Positions 54,201 to 64,000 of a stretch of 64,000 nt of DNA are shown here, one piece after another. The stretch comes from Adiantum capillus-veneris. Its lineage: Eukaryota; Streptophyta; Polypodiopsida; Polypodiales; Pteridaceae. A program made the translations under genes and the position numbers. Location of the stretch: assembly GCA_014529385.2 (NCBI GenBank), contig CM043947.1, positions 131,461,891 through 131,525,890 of the forward strand, given 5' to 3'. The notes below the pieces were generated by a model. That model searched no databases and was not told the DNA's origin. It saw nothing but the letters and a program-made list of their open reading frames with translations. Each line of letters starts with the position of its first letter. Position 1 is the first letter of the stretch.

Positions 54201-56358
54201 TGCACCTATTAGGAGAATACAATTTCAAAGGTGAAAAATTCCATTAATTTCGCACTGACATGCCATGTGTTTGAATTGCTCGCAAATGATGTCCGTTTTG
54301 CTACAAACCAATTTTGGAGCATGCATAGATGCATAAAAACATGTAAAGATCAAAACCATTCAATCCAGGCAAAAATTATAAGCAAAGTAAATAATCACGA
54401 TTATTTACAGCAAGGGAATTTTTGTATATTTTTGCACTTTTGACTTCACAAGCTTGAAGAACATGTGATTTAGATACTCTGAGTGAAGTGTGAGCTCATT
54501 TGAGTGTATAGGGCGGAAATGGTCTTCAAACACATTTAGTCTTCAGACGCTGTGAAGCAGTAGATATGAAAGGATTTTGAGTTTTTGAGATCCAAATGTG
54601 ATCAAACTTGATTGCTGGGCTTGTCACATCATATACTTTGGTCCCATAAGGTCAAAGATGAAATTTGAGTTTATTTTGGCAAAAATGTGAATAATTGCGA
54701 TTATTAACATTTTTATCAAATTGAACATTTTTTCTTGCAAATTGGTTCTAGACATGCTATAGACCCTCTGTGTGAGATATGGGAGGTTTTGGATTAAAAA
54801 TGTGACAAATAACTCAAAATTTGGACCGAAGAGCTTTCAATGAGTTTTTTTTGACAAATTTTGAGATTTACTTGATCTTTTGGGCTCATATTTGACATGT
54901 GACATGAGGTAGACATGTATGAGTGATAGGTGAACCATGATGATGATTTTCAAGCCAATTGTGCAAAAAAAATAATCGCAATTATTTACAGCAGTTGAAT
55001 TTTATGCTTGAAAAGACAATTTTATGACCTACACATCTTCATTACATCTAAAACGAGTCTTGAAATGAGTTTGGTAAGATTTGGTCATGTCGGCATCACT
55101 TTGTGCTCTTGTTGACTCTGAAATCACCGGTTTTTGTTACCACTTGTGTAGAGTTGTTTGGTCACTGTTGAAGCCATGGACTTGTACATAGTCCTCATGC
55201 TGCTCATCCAATTTGGGCTCATTCGGAGTCAGCACGACTCCGTATGTCAAAATTGACGCTTTGTAGTCTGCGAGCTATTTCTTGCTATTAGATAGCTTTC
55301 CTTGACTGTTTTCTTGAAACCATCTAGGTACATTGTGTATAGACCTTGTCCATAAGCTGCCCGTGGAGTCAGAATTCAATTCTGGCATGTGGCAAAAACC
55401 TAGATTATTTACTTAGGGACCCCCTCGACCCTTGCTAAATGATCATATAGTGATATAGAAGTGTTCTACTATCTAGGGACATGCTGTAGTTAAAGTCTTG
55501 TCCAATTCGGTTGAGCTGACAGGCTGCTATGGTCGTTTTTGTGTTCTAGGAATCTGTGCAAAGCTAGGATTCTAGAAATTTTTATGGGCCTAGACCTGCT
55601 ACCCAACTGCATAGCAATATTCTTTAATGAGTTTAGAACTTACCCCTCATGTCTCGCGCAAAACGACGCTGAAAAAGGGTGACTGTGGACTCCGAGAATT
55701 GCCCACGAAGAAGGTAGAGTGCTCTCTTCTCCAAGATTGACTAGTGGAAATCAAGTGATTTTGGGCTATGTAAGATATCTATACTCGGACTTCTCAAACT
55801 ACTTTTCCCCCCTAATAGGCCGTCAAATCTATGTTAGACTCAAAAATTTCCTCAATCGGACTCCATTAGCTCATTCTGCAAAGAGTTTGCAAAAACAGGC
55901 CCTTGCGGCCTTCCATTTGTCGTTTTGATCAAAAAAATTTGTGCATGTTTGTCTTCTCCTCTTGATCATCAACGTATTTTTAGTTCCTCCATATGAGCTC
56001 ATTTGCTATTTATTATTAATTTTTGACATGTTTATTGAAAAAATCAAAGAAATTAATAAAATGCACTAAAAAAGAAAATTAAAAGATAAAAATTTAGAAA
56101 ATCCATTGAAAAACACTATTTTATTACTTTTGGGTGGATTTCTCCATTTTTAAGCTCCATCATCAAGAAAAATTGATGAAATTAAAAAAAAAGGCTATTT
56201 TTTGACGTAATATCTGATAGTATATACACTATTTACACTCATCGGGAAGATGTTATCAATTGAAATTTCCGTGTTGATTTCTAAGGGCATTATTTGGTAA
56301 TTTTGCAAAAAACCACATGTTAACATCCAACTTTTTCCTCCCTCTTCAAACATGGCCC
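54201..56358. other. AT-rich non-coding stretch with a recurrent palindromic motif
   Basis: Three copies of an AATAATYRCRATTATT-type palindrome (54390-54414, 54690-54708, 54971-54994), each followed by TTTACAGCA or TTAACA. No supportable gene. The short frame at 55719-55928 has no recognisable content. Confidence 0.65.
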
Positions 56359-56746
56359 TTAATTAATGAAGTTTCCTTCCACCCCTCCTAGATGTAGTAC
56401 TGATCTGGAACGACTGTGTGCATAGGTTGAACAATCGTGTCTATGCATAGTCGTGGCTGGCTCTATCATGAATTGAAGATCAATGCAATTCAAACCAGTA
56501 TGCGGTGCAAGAGTTGGGTCTTGAGTAGTTAACCCAAGGGTTACCGTGGTCGAGGCTTCTTGTTGATGTTTTCTAAATAGAAAATTTTGTAATTTATGTG
56601 CTCTTTGCCTGATTGTACCGTCTGGATACTTTGGCATGCTGATTTCTTGAGCTACAGGTATCAATAATGATGGTTGCTGAGATTTAATTCTCCATTGGTA
56701 TTTTGGTTTTCCGTTGATGAACTGTTGTGGTGGAGTTTTTTGAGAT

Positions 56747-57511
56747 TTAACTTTCCCACTGATTCATCTGCTTTATAGTTTGTGGAGAAGATAAATGCTC
56801 GTTTGGTTTCCAAACCCACCTAGTGCTAGTTTCTCTTCTGAAAAATGTTTTTCTCTGAGTTGTTAGATGTGAAACTTTCTTCAGTATGGTAGATGAGTTT
56901 TTGGGCACCCAAATTTGAGACAGATTGTCCTTGAGTTGTGCTTTTGGTACCCAAATCTGTCTGACTCCTTGCATGCTGCTTGTAGCATTTGCTTGTCTAG
57001 AGGTTGATGTAGATTGATTATTCCCTGGTTTCTTTTGTGGGTGACCTCTTTTCCATTCCTCTTTGCTCGGTGCAATTGAGACTAAGATTTGTTCTCCTTT
57101 AAGTGATAGTTTGAGTTGATTGGTATCCCAATCTGGTACTGCCTTGTATGTCCGCATCCATGAGATTCCAAGAATCATCGTTTCATTCATATGTTCATAT
57201 GGTATGCATATAAATTGATGAGGGCATGAAAATCCATTTACTATCGTATTCAAGTTAACAACACTCAATGCCAGTATTGGGTTTTTGTTGCATCCTTTGA
57301 TAGCAGATATTCCCGCTGCTAAAGACTGATTCATAACTTTCTTGTAAGTGGAATAACTGACTGCATTCATTCGAGCTCCGGTATCTACTAATGCATTTGT
57401 GCTGTGATTGTTTAGTTGTACTGTGATGCAAAGGTCAATTCCATCCAACCATTCATCATTCGTTGATACTGCATCATTTTGTGATTCCCATAGTCTTTCA
57501 TATGGTTCCAA
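56747..57511 (-). CDS. Retropepsin-like domain downstream of integrase
   Basis: 254 codons. Residues about 20-150 have a full retropepsin plan: LDGIDLCITVQLNNHSTNAL, the active site VDTGARMNAVS (Asp-Thr-Gly intact), then MILGISWMRTYKAVPDWDTN, the LG-x-x-W hallmark. The C-terminal part has three Trp-Val-Pro-Lys-like repeats (QIWVPKAQLK, QIWVPKNSS, RWVWKPNE). It is in the same frame as the integrase ending at 57605, separated by 31 codons and two stops. The normal Ty3/gypsy protease lies upstream of RT and indeed a separate one is seen at 61977-62276. This is either a second protease in an unusual gag-pol or the start of another element. Confidence 0.65.
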   Translation of the reverse strand: MEPYERLWESQNDAVSTNDEWLDGIDLCITVQLNNHSTNALVDTGARMNAVSYSTYKKVMNQSLAAGISAIKGCNKNPILALSVVNLNTIVNGFSCPHQFICIPYEHMNETMILGISWMRTYKAVPDWDTNQLKLSLKGEQILVSIAPSKEEWKRGHPQKKPGNNQSTSTSRQANATSSMQGVRQIWVPKAQLKDNLSQIWVPKNSSTILKKVSHLTTQRKTFFRRETSTRWVWKPNEHLSSPQTIKQMNQWES

Positions 57512-57604
57512 AGTGTTGATGGGAATAGGTGTTTGTTGATTTTTGAAAGCAGCTTTCCTCTTGATTACTCAAAGTTGAGCTTCCTCTTGAGCTTCATCAA
57601 TAAC

Positions 57605-58560
57605 CTACTGTTGTTTAATCTTTCTCTGCTTTGCTGCTTCATGTATTTTCTCTAGCAAATCATTGGTTAGTGGCAAATGGTACTTCTTTAAGCGACATCC
57701 ACCAATCCAGTTAGCGATTGGTTCATCATCTATAGTGGACAACTTAACTGCTCCACTTGGGCATACGTCTTCAATGATAAATGGTCCATTTTTCTTTTTC
57801 TTGAATTTGGGAATGTGTAGCTTAAGGGAATAAACTAAAACTAGGTCCTCTTTTTTGAAGATTTTTATGACTAGATGTGAATCAAAAAATTGTTTTTGCT
57901 TCCGTTTTTGTGCATAGATATGAGATACAACTGTTAGCCTTTGTTCATCAAGCTTTTCTAAATCTTCAAGCATCTCTTATAATTCATGTCCGGTCCACTC
58001 AAGATCTTTAGCTACCCTTAGTGTCGGCAATATAAATTCCATCGGTAGTATGGCATCAAAACCATAAACAAGGTTAAAGGGTGTAGCATTTAAAGCTGTC
58101 TTGAATGAAACACTATACGCCCATAGAGCAGCATGTAGATTCATTTCCCAACCAGTTCGTTTTGAACTAACCACTTTAGTCAATACCGAGCTAAGAATTT
58201 TATTCGTGTGCTCAGCTTGTCCATTTTCTTGTGGATGATATGGAGCGGATTTGTTATGGATGATCATAAATTCATTCAGCAGATACTCAATTACCTCATT
58301 GAGGAAATGAGTTCCCCTATCACTGACAATTTCTATTGGAAGTCCATATCTTGTGAACACATTCTCATACAAGAATGTGATTTTGGTTCTAGCATCATTC
58401 TTCATGGTTGCCTTAGCCTCTGCCCACTTGATCAAATAGTCCGTAGCTACAATGATATATTGAGCTTGAGTTCTATAAGCAGGTGGTTGTATTGGTTCGA
58501 CAAAATCTATGCTCCATTTTGCAAAAGCTCTTGCCCCCTACATTGGTCTTAAAGGCATGC
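57605..58560 (-). pseudogene. F integrase core and C-terminal domain
   Basis: The core is read from about 58560: KWSIDFVEPI (first Asp), IIVATDYLIKWAEAKA, RYGLPIEIVSDRGTHFLNEV (second Asp), PYHPQENGQAEHTNKIL (Glu), LHAALWAYSVSFKTALNATP and FNLVYGFDAILPMEF. A TAA-type stop at 57977 is followed in frame by the C-terminal region (QKQFFDSHLVIKIFKKEDLV, FKKKKNGPFIIEDVCPSGAV, LKKYHLP). There is no chromodomain, which separates this lineage from D and fits the Athila/Tat-like or other non-chromovirus plant gypsy groups. Confidence 0.8.
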
Positions 58561-58780
58561 TATCTATCCTTGTTGGCATTTTTTCTTGTTGGCATGTGTC
58601 ACATCTTTGAGCATATTATTTGGCACCTCAAAAAAGTGTTGGCCACCATATGCCTGCCATTAAAATTTCTCTAGCGATGGCTTCACTAAAAAAGTGACCT
58701 CCAGCTAATCTAGCATGTGCTTGTTCTAGAGTGGGTATATAATCATCTTCATTTGCATAGAGACACAAATGTTGATTCTT

Positions 58781-59100
58781 TCATCTTCGATACAACTGAT
58801 TTACAATAATAGCATAGTCTCTTGCTTCAGTTTTAATAGCTCTTTGGCGGCGTTTACTCATATCCTCTGAAAATGTTCTGCTTGATAAGTTAGTAACTAT
58901 ATAGTTACTCCACTTAGGAATGAGTGAGATTTGAACTAATGTCACATGAGGTATGGGTGTTTGTTTTTGGCATTGAAGACATATTTTCACAAATGAGTGA
59001 ACATCACTCCTTATGGTTGGCCAAAATACTCCAAGTCTCATGATCCATTGTATAGTTTGGCTTTCGCAAAGTGAAGTCCTAGTATGGTCATGTGTGCTTG
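58781..59100 (-). pseudogene. F integrase zinc-binding region
   Basis: LNQAHMTILGLHFAK in the upper frame and MRLGVFWPTIRSDVHSFVKI with CLQCQKQTP in the lower frame form the H-H-C-C region. A stop/frameshift near 59040 splits it. Confidence 0.7.
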
Positions 59101-59720
59101 ATTTAGGTGTTGGGTTTTCTCCTTAGGATTAATACACAAAAGAAATATTCCATCTTGATTTGTTTTGTATAGCCTTCCAGCTAATAACTGATACATAGTT
59201 GATTGTCCAATCAATCTTGGTGTAATAGGAAGTGATATTTGAGAATCCTCTTGAGCTATAGTCATCAATGAAATCATATTTTCTGACCAACGGGATATCA
59301 TTTCCACAGATAATAGATATGCATTTGGCAGATCATCGTCTACCCCTTTTGGTGGTTCTCTTGAAATAATCCTTGATAATTGATATGCTCTTTGGTGTGT
59401 GGTGCCCTTTTTTACAACTATAGTGAAATCAAATTCCAAAAGAATGATGAACCATCTCGCTATTCTCCTTGTGTTGCATGGCTTGTTGACCAAATACAAT
59501 AAAGCTTGGTGATCCACAAAGAACACAAATTTATTGGCTAATAGGTAATGTCTATACTTTTTTATGGCATAGATCATCCCTAATCCTTCTCTTTCGGTGG
59601 TTGTATAGTTTTTCTCTACCACATTCAGCTGTCTACTAGCATAAGAAATGGAAAAATCAATTTGTCCGTCGTCCTGGTTGAGCTAATATACACCCAATGG
59701 AAAAATTGAAATCATCAACA
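59038..59720 (-). pseudogene. F RNase H domain
   Basis: IFHIHVDDFNFSIGCILAQP (59720 side), YTTTEREGLGMIYAIKKYRH, FVFFVDHQALLYLVNKPCN, ARWFIILLEFDFTIVVKKGT. Acidic positions are preserved. The frame breaks near 59657. Confidence 0.8.
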
Positions 59721-60720
59721 TGTATATGGAATATCTTATTCAAATCTGGTGCTTTCAATATTGGGACTAAAGTGAGAGCTTGTTTAAGCTTCATGAAGGA
59801 TTCTTCACACTCATCAATCCATACAAAGAGTGTGATCAGGCCATACATGGGTTTTGCGATTATAGCATACATATAAATAAATCGTTTAGAATATCCACAA
59901 TGTCCCATGAAAGCGTGAACCCCTTTGACTGTTGTTGGTCTAGGCAATTCAGAAATAACATGAATTTTATCCATATCGGTCGTTATATTGTTTTTAGACA
60001 CTATATGTCCAAGAATTTTTCCTTGTCTGCCCATAAAGGTGCACTTTTCAGGATTTAAGCAAATCCTATAAAGTCTACATTTTTCGAATACCTTTTTGAG
60101 ATGTTCAAAATGATCAATCCTGATCAATGAATGTACTCATAAATCATCCATATATACTTCCAAGAAATTCCTAAGATATTCTTTGAAAGCATGGCTCATC
60201 AATCTTTGAAAGGCGGTAGGAGCATTAGTTAGCCCAAAAGGCATAACCCTTTAGGCAAAAATACCCCATTCAGTTGCAAAGGTAGTTTTATGCTGATCTT
60301 TTGGATCAACCAAAAGTTGATTGTACCCCGAAAAGCCGTCTAAAAGTTGTAAGCTTCTTTTTTGTAACTCGTTCTAAAACATGCTTGGTGATTGGAAGAG
60401 GGTAGTTATCTCTAATGGTGGCTGCCTTTACTTTTTTGAGATTGACACATACTCTTAATTTTCCATTTTTCTTGGGTACCACCACAATTGGAGATACCCA
60501 ATCTGTGTGTTCAATTTTATAAATGAATTTGGCTTCCTTGAGATTCTCTATCTCTTCTTTGATCTTTTTGGCAAATATTTCATCATAAGTATATGGCCGT
60601 TGTCTACTTGGTTTTGCATCATCTCTCATAGGTATGGTATGTTGACAAATTTTTGGATCAACACCCTTGAGATCTTTATAAGACCAATCAAAGATATCTC
60701 GGTATTATTTTAGTAAGCTT
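59657..60720 (-). pseudogene. F reverse transcriptase
   Basis: 60720-60306: IFDWSYKDLKGVDPKICQHT, IPMRDDAKPSRQRPYTYDEI, WVSPIVVVPKKNGKLRVCVN. The frame then shifts: LLDGFSGYNQLLVDPKDQHK (first catalytic Asp), a TAA in place of Trp or similar, [18 protein letters not shown] and YMDDL with a stop after it. 60127-59720: FEKCRLYRICLNPEKCTFMG, GKILGHIVSKNNI, GVHAFMGHCGYSKRFI. All catalytic Asp remain, but there are at least three stops or shifts. Confidence 0.85.
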
Positions 60721-61101
60721 TAACAAAAACTCTTCTTCTTCTTCAACAAAAACTCTTCTTCTTCTTCAGTCAAGTCGTTCACAATGTAGGCAGGTCTAAG
60801 CTCTTCTCGTGATTCGGCTAAATCTATTTTCTTTGCATTTTTAGGTCCTTCATATGACTCACCCTACTTTCTTAGTTCCCTTATAGATTGTTCTACTATG
60901 ATCTTTCGGTTTTGGAGAGTATATTTCTTATAATGGGATGGAACACTCATTACATCTTTACTCTCTTCCTCAATTGTTTCCATTTCAGCGGTATACACCT
61001 CCTTTAGAGTTTTCTTCAACTCTTGATATTTTTTCTTTCATTCAACCCGTGTCATGGATGATTCATCATCCTAGTGCCTAGGTTTTGGTTGAGTTTCTTT
61101 T

Positions 61102-61720
61102 TTGATTTTCTTTGATGTTCCTTGCTTGTTGTCTGAAGTATATCTACCCATGATTTTGTCTTTGACACAATCTTGTGCATCTATCTACATAAAAAATTGT
61201 ATTCTAGTAGAAATTGATGTCATAGGTTTAGATTTCAAGTTTTTTGTTTCTCTTTTTCTTGTATACCATTTCTGTGTTCTTGGTTTTTGGTTTGGAAAGT
61301 CAAAAAACTTTTCCTCTCCTCCTTTTAGGAGTAGTTGGGCTCTCATATGTTCTTTTTCTGACCTAGAATCATCAAATGTAGCTGAATGTTCTTCAAACAC
61401 ATCAGTAGCATCATAATAGAGGTCTGAAAAAACTTGTTGAGATTTCAGTAAGTCCTTAGGTTCCTTAACTTCATCTTCAATTTGAAGGATTGAGATCATT
61501 TGTAAAGGAATTATGTCATAACCATTCTCATTTCAAAATTGAGTAGGCATAGACGTATTCACACACACATCAATTGTTGCCAAAATTTGAGTCCATTCAA
61601 ATGGCTCAAACAAATGCTCCGGAAAGGGTTCAAGTATATATGCTTCATCTGTGAAATCCCTTTGTAAGATACATTTTTCACGTTTTAAACTCTCTTTTTC
61701 TGAGGCTCCACACATCCAAA
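61102..61720 (-). pseudogene. F protease-RT linker region
   Basis: Acidic frames without domain: SDLYYDATDVFEEHSATFDD (61499-61185) and KESLKREKCILQRDFTDEAY (61715-61533). They lie in order between protease and RT, so they are gag-pol spacer remnants. Confidence 0.5.
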
Positions 61721-61976
61721 TAGGTGTGTCTTTGTTTGACGAAGATGGAAGCTATGATTCAGCTGAAGAGACCGAGTCAAATTCTTGAATGGGTGTTTTC
61801 ATTACATCTCTATAAGTGTGATCTTTCAAATTAACCCTTGTGATTGATCCCACTTGCTTCAAGTATAGGTAATTGTTTCTCCAGTCTTGAATGAGCTGTA
61901 CTTGCCACATGAATGACCTTCCCAAGATGATTTAATAATTAAGTTTCTTTCCAAAGTCCACTATCGCAAAAGTATG

Positions 61977-62276
61977 TTAATAATCAATTCCACAGGAACT
62001 AACTATCACTTTTTCAAGCAGTCCTAGGGGTTTTTCTATGTGTCCACCTACCAATTGTAATTTCATTTGAGTTTGTCTAATGGCCGGTTTTTCCCATGAT
62101 TCCCATACTACTTTCGTGGCTATGGCTATGCCAACCCCGCTCTCTAGTATTGCCATGGTTTCTACATCATTATATCTCACCGGAAGGGTTGTGTTTCCTT
62201 CTTCCCCCTCGTAGTATTCTCTGATTTTGTTCATAGGGATGGATCTAATCTCCTTGTTATCCAATTCATGTTTCAA
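61977..62276 (-). pseudogene. F retropepsin with substituted catalytic Asp
   Basis: VRYNDVETMAILESGVGIAI, ATKVVWESWEKPAIR, MKLQLVGGHIEKPLGLLEKV, then in the continuing frame after a stop HTFAIVDFGKKLNY and IILGRSFMWQVQ. The layout equals that of plant gypsy proteases, whose active site reads L-D-S-G-A. Here it is L-E-S-G-V, so catalysis should be lost. Confidence 0.7.
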
Positions 62277-62613
62277 TTACCCAATTTTTTTGCAATTAGC
62301 CCTATTATCCCCACCTTCTCTAGAGTTTTTTGTATATCATTCCATAAATTTGGTCTGATTTTAATAGTTCTCCCAAGGTAAGAGTACATTGAATGGGTGT
62401 TGACATGATTGAATGGATGTTCTCCATCTCTAGGGTCTGTTCTGCTCTTTTTATCTGAGTGGTTTTTTACACTATGGACTCATCTTCGTTGTCTACTAAG
62501 TAAGAGGGTAGTGCTTTTAGAGTTGATGACTTAGACATTCCCGATGCTTCAGAGTTGCGATACCCATACAAGGATTATATATCCATGTCCATATCAGGAG
62601 TTAAATTGTCTAA

Positions 62614-63415
62614 CTAGACTTCCTGTATAGGAGCTGATTTCAAAGTTATGCTCCCATCATTAATCTCTCTCACTTTTTTCCATAAATGTCCTGGCCAGTC
62701 TTCCTCCACAAACGCAATTCCATCTAAAGCATCTTCATTGTTAAGCACTATGAGTTTTGGCTCTTTAGTTTCAAGGTAGGGTTCTACCACCACTTGCGAT
62801 TTCTCTTTATAGGTTTCTACCACAAGCTCCTCGGGTTTTGCTATACTCTCAAGCTTGGTTTTTTCCCCCCAGCATTTCTTGAGTAATTTTTACCAAATTT
62901 TGATAAGCTTCAAGCTTAGCTGCTTCCATATCTGGAGAAGGATAGTTTTTCCATCGGTTTTCCATATTTTGGCCTGCTTTAAGTCCCGCTTGAAAAGCTT
63001 CCAAGGCTACATCAATTGGCTCAAAAAAATTTTCTACCAAAATTGATCCTCCAGATGTTATTGTGGTTTCCTTGATTTCACTCCCAGTTTCTTTCACTTT
63101 TTCTCGGAATAGTTGTTTGGCTTTTTCCTCAATTTCCTCCTTTTGTTTTTGTTTTCCCATCTCATATCTTTGACGTCTTCTTTTCTTGGTCTTTAGAGAG
63201 GAATATTTAGTATTCTCTAACTCATCAGAGGAGTTAGGTTTCTTTTTCTTAGCTTGGGCTCTAGTGATCACCTTGATTGGAACAATAGGTTCACTTTTCC
63301 AAGAGCTACTAGTTATCACTTGGACTACATTCACCACAACTTTTCCTTTGTTTAACGGATTTTTTGGACAGTCTTCAAGAAAGTGTCCTCCTCTTTTGCA
63401 GCATTGTGTACAAAA
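62614..63415 (-). pseudogene. F nucleocapsid with zinc knuckle and basic tail
   Basis: At 63360-63415 the minus frame reads FCTQCCKRGGHFLEDCPK, a CCHC-type knuckle with one extra Cys. It continues PLNKGKVVVNVVQVITSSSW and VIKVITRAQAKKKK. The frame 63337-62849 adds a Lys/Glu-rich helix (KQKQKEEIEEKAKQLFREKV), and 62823-62614 an acidic piece (EPYLETKEPKLIVLNNEDA). The protease lies next, so the order is normal. Confidence 0.65.
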
Positions 63416-63462
63416 AATTCAAATGGCTTTATGTTCTTGTCAGATTCTGGGCATTCATTTTT

Positions 63463-64000
63463 TCAATGATCATCTGCACTATTATGGCAGTTTCCAGTCT
63501 TTGGCTTAATCATGGATCTTACCATTGGAGGTCTAACACCTTGATTAGCTACAAAGTACATTGGTGTAAGATCTGGTGTAGCATAAGTCGCAGGTTCTTT
63601 CATTGAAGGTGGATGTGAATTATAACACTCTCCTTCTACCACTATTGTAGATGGACTAGGCTCAACATAAGGTGTAATAGCCACTAGTGCTTGTTCATCT
63701 ATGAATCCTTCTAAATGCATGCACTTTACAGGCACTGCATTATGTCCAGGAAATGGAGGTTGTTGACCCAACACCAGTCGTGGTCTTTCCATACCCATCG
63801 GTGGTCTTTGTGTTGGGGCCATATTAGGCTGATATCTGTACATGGGTTGTCTTTGTGGTCTCATAGGCACATATTGAACATTTCCATCGTAATAGCACTC
63901 ATTGGTCTCATGGTTTGTCCATTTACCCTCAATAGCACACCATTTTTGTGGCCTAATTGGTTGTCCCTATTGAGGTATCCCTTGCCCAGGTCCTCGCATA
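63463..64000 (-). pseudogene. F gag C-terminal Pro/Met-rich region, runs off the window
   Basis: MRPQRQPMYRYQPNMAPTQR, GMERPRLVLGQQPPFPGHNA, ATYATPDLTPMYFVANQGVR, then a stop after CHNSADDH. It precedes the knuckle. Capsid, leader and LTR would be beyond the right edge. Confidence 0.55.

Overview
The window is eukaryotic nuclear DNA from a land plant, most likely a large, repeat-rich genome. A seedless vascular plant (fern or lycophyte) is my guess, not a demonstrated identity. The evidence is plant-type Ty3/gypsy LTR retrotransposons primed by initiator-methionine tRNA, long GA/CT microsatellites, and no bacterial gene organisation. Almost all of it is transposable-element sequence in several layers. 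The only host-like sequences are broken fragments: a SWIM zinc finger, a P-loop ATPase and a possible restriction-endonuclease-like domain.

Layout. 1-3.2 kb: a decayed Ty3/gypsy gag remnant, then degraded LTRs of a GA-microsatellite-bearing family that I call C. 3.2-14.05 kb: copies A1, A4 and A5 of a family I call A, plus a truncated C copy. 14.07-16.85 kb: a complete minus-strand C element (C1). 18.7-30.95 kb: a three-level nest. Element B (plus strand) holds A3 (minus strand), and A3 holds A2 (plus strand); each level has its own target-site duplication (AAGTT, CAGTG/CAATG, ATGGG). 31-34.2 kb: fragments of host-like genes. 34.28-42.98 kb: a nearly intact, recent chromovirus-type Ty3/gypsy element D on the minus strand, flanked by ACGCC. 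43-50.5 kb: microsatellites, a SWIM zinc-finger fragment, small duplications and recurrent palindromes. 50.9-57.5 kb: unidentified minus-strand frames, including a retropepsin. 57.6 kb to the right edge: a decayed minus-strand Ty3/gypsy element F of a different lineage, whose 5' end lies outside the window.

Family A is the most unusual content. Its five copies have LTRs of about 1.1-1.2 kb where complete, an initiator-Met primer site and a GGAGGGGA polypurine tract, but no copy has reverse transcriptase, RNase H or integrase. The longer copies encode gag, a CCHC knuckle and a retropepsin. All copies then carry a His/Asp-rich repeat module and a conserved basic region of about 250 residues that I cannot assign to a known family. 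Family C has no recognisable coding capacity. Both families must depend on proteins from other elements, possibly ones like D. All autonomous-type genes seen (D and F) carry at least one disabling lesion.
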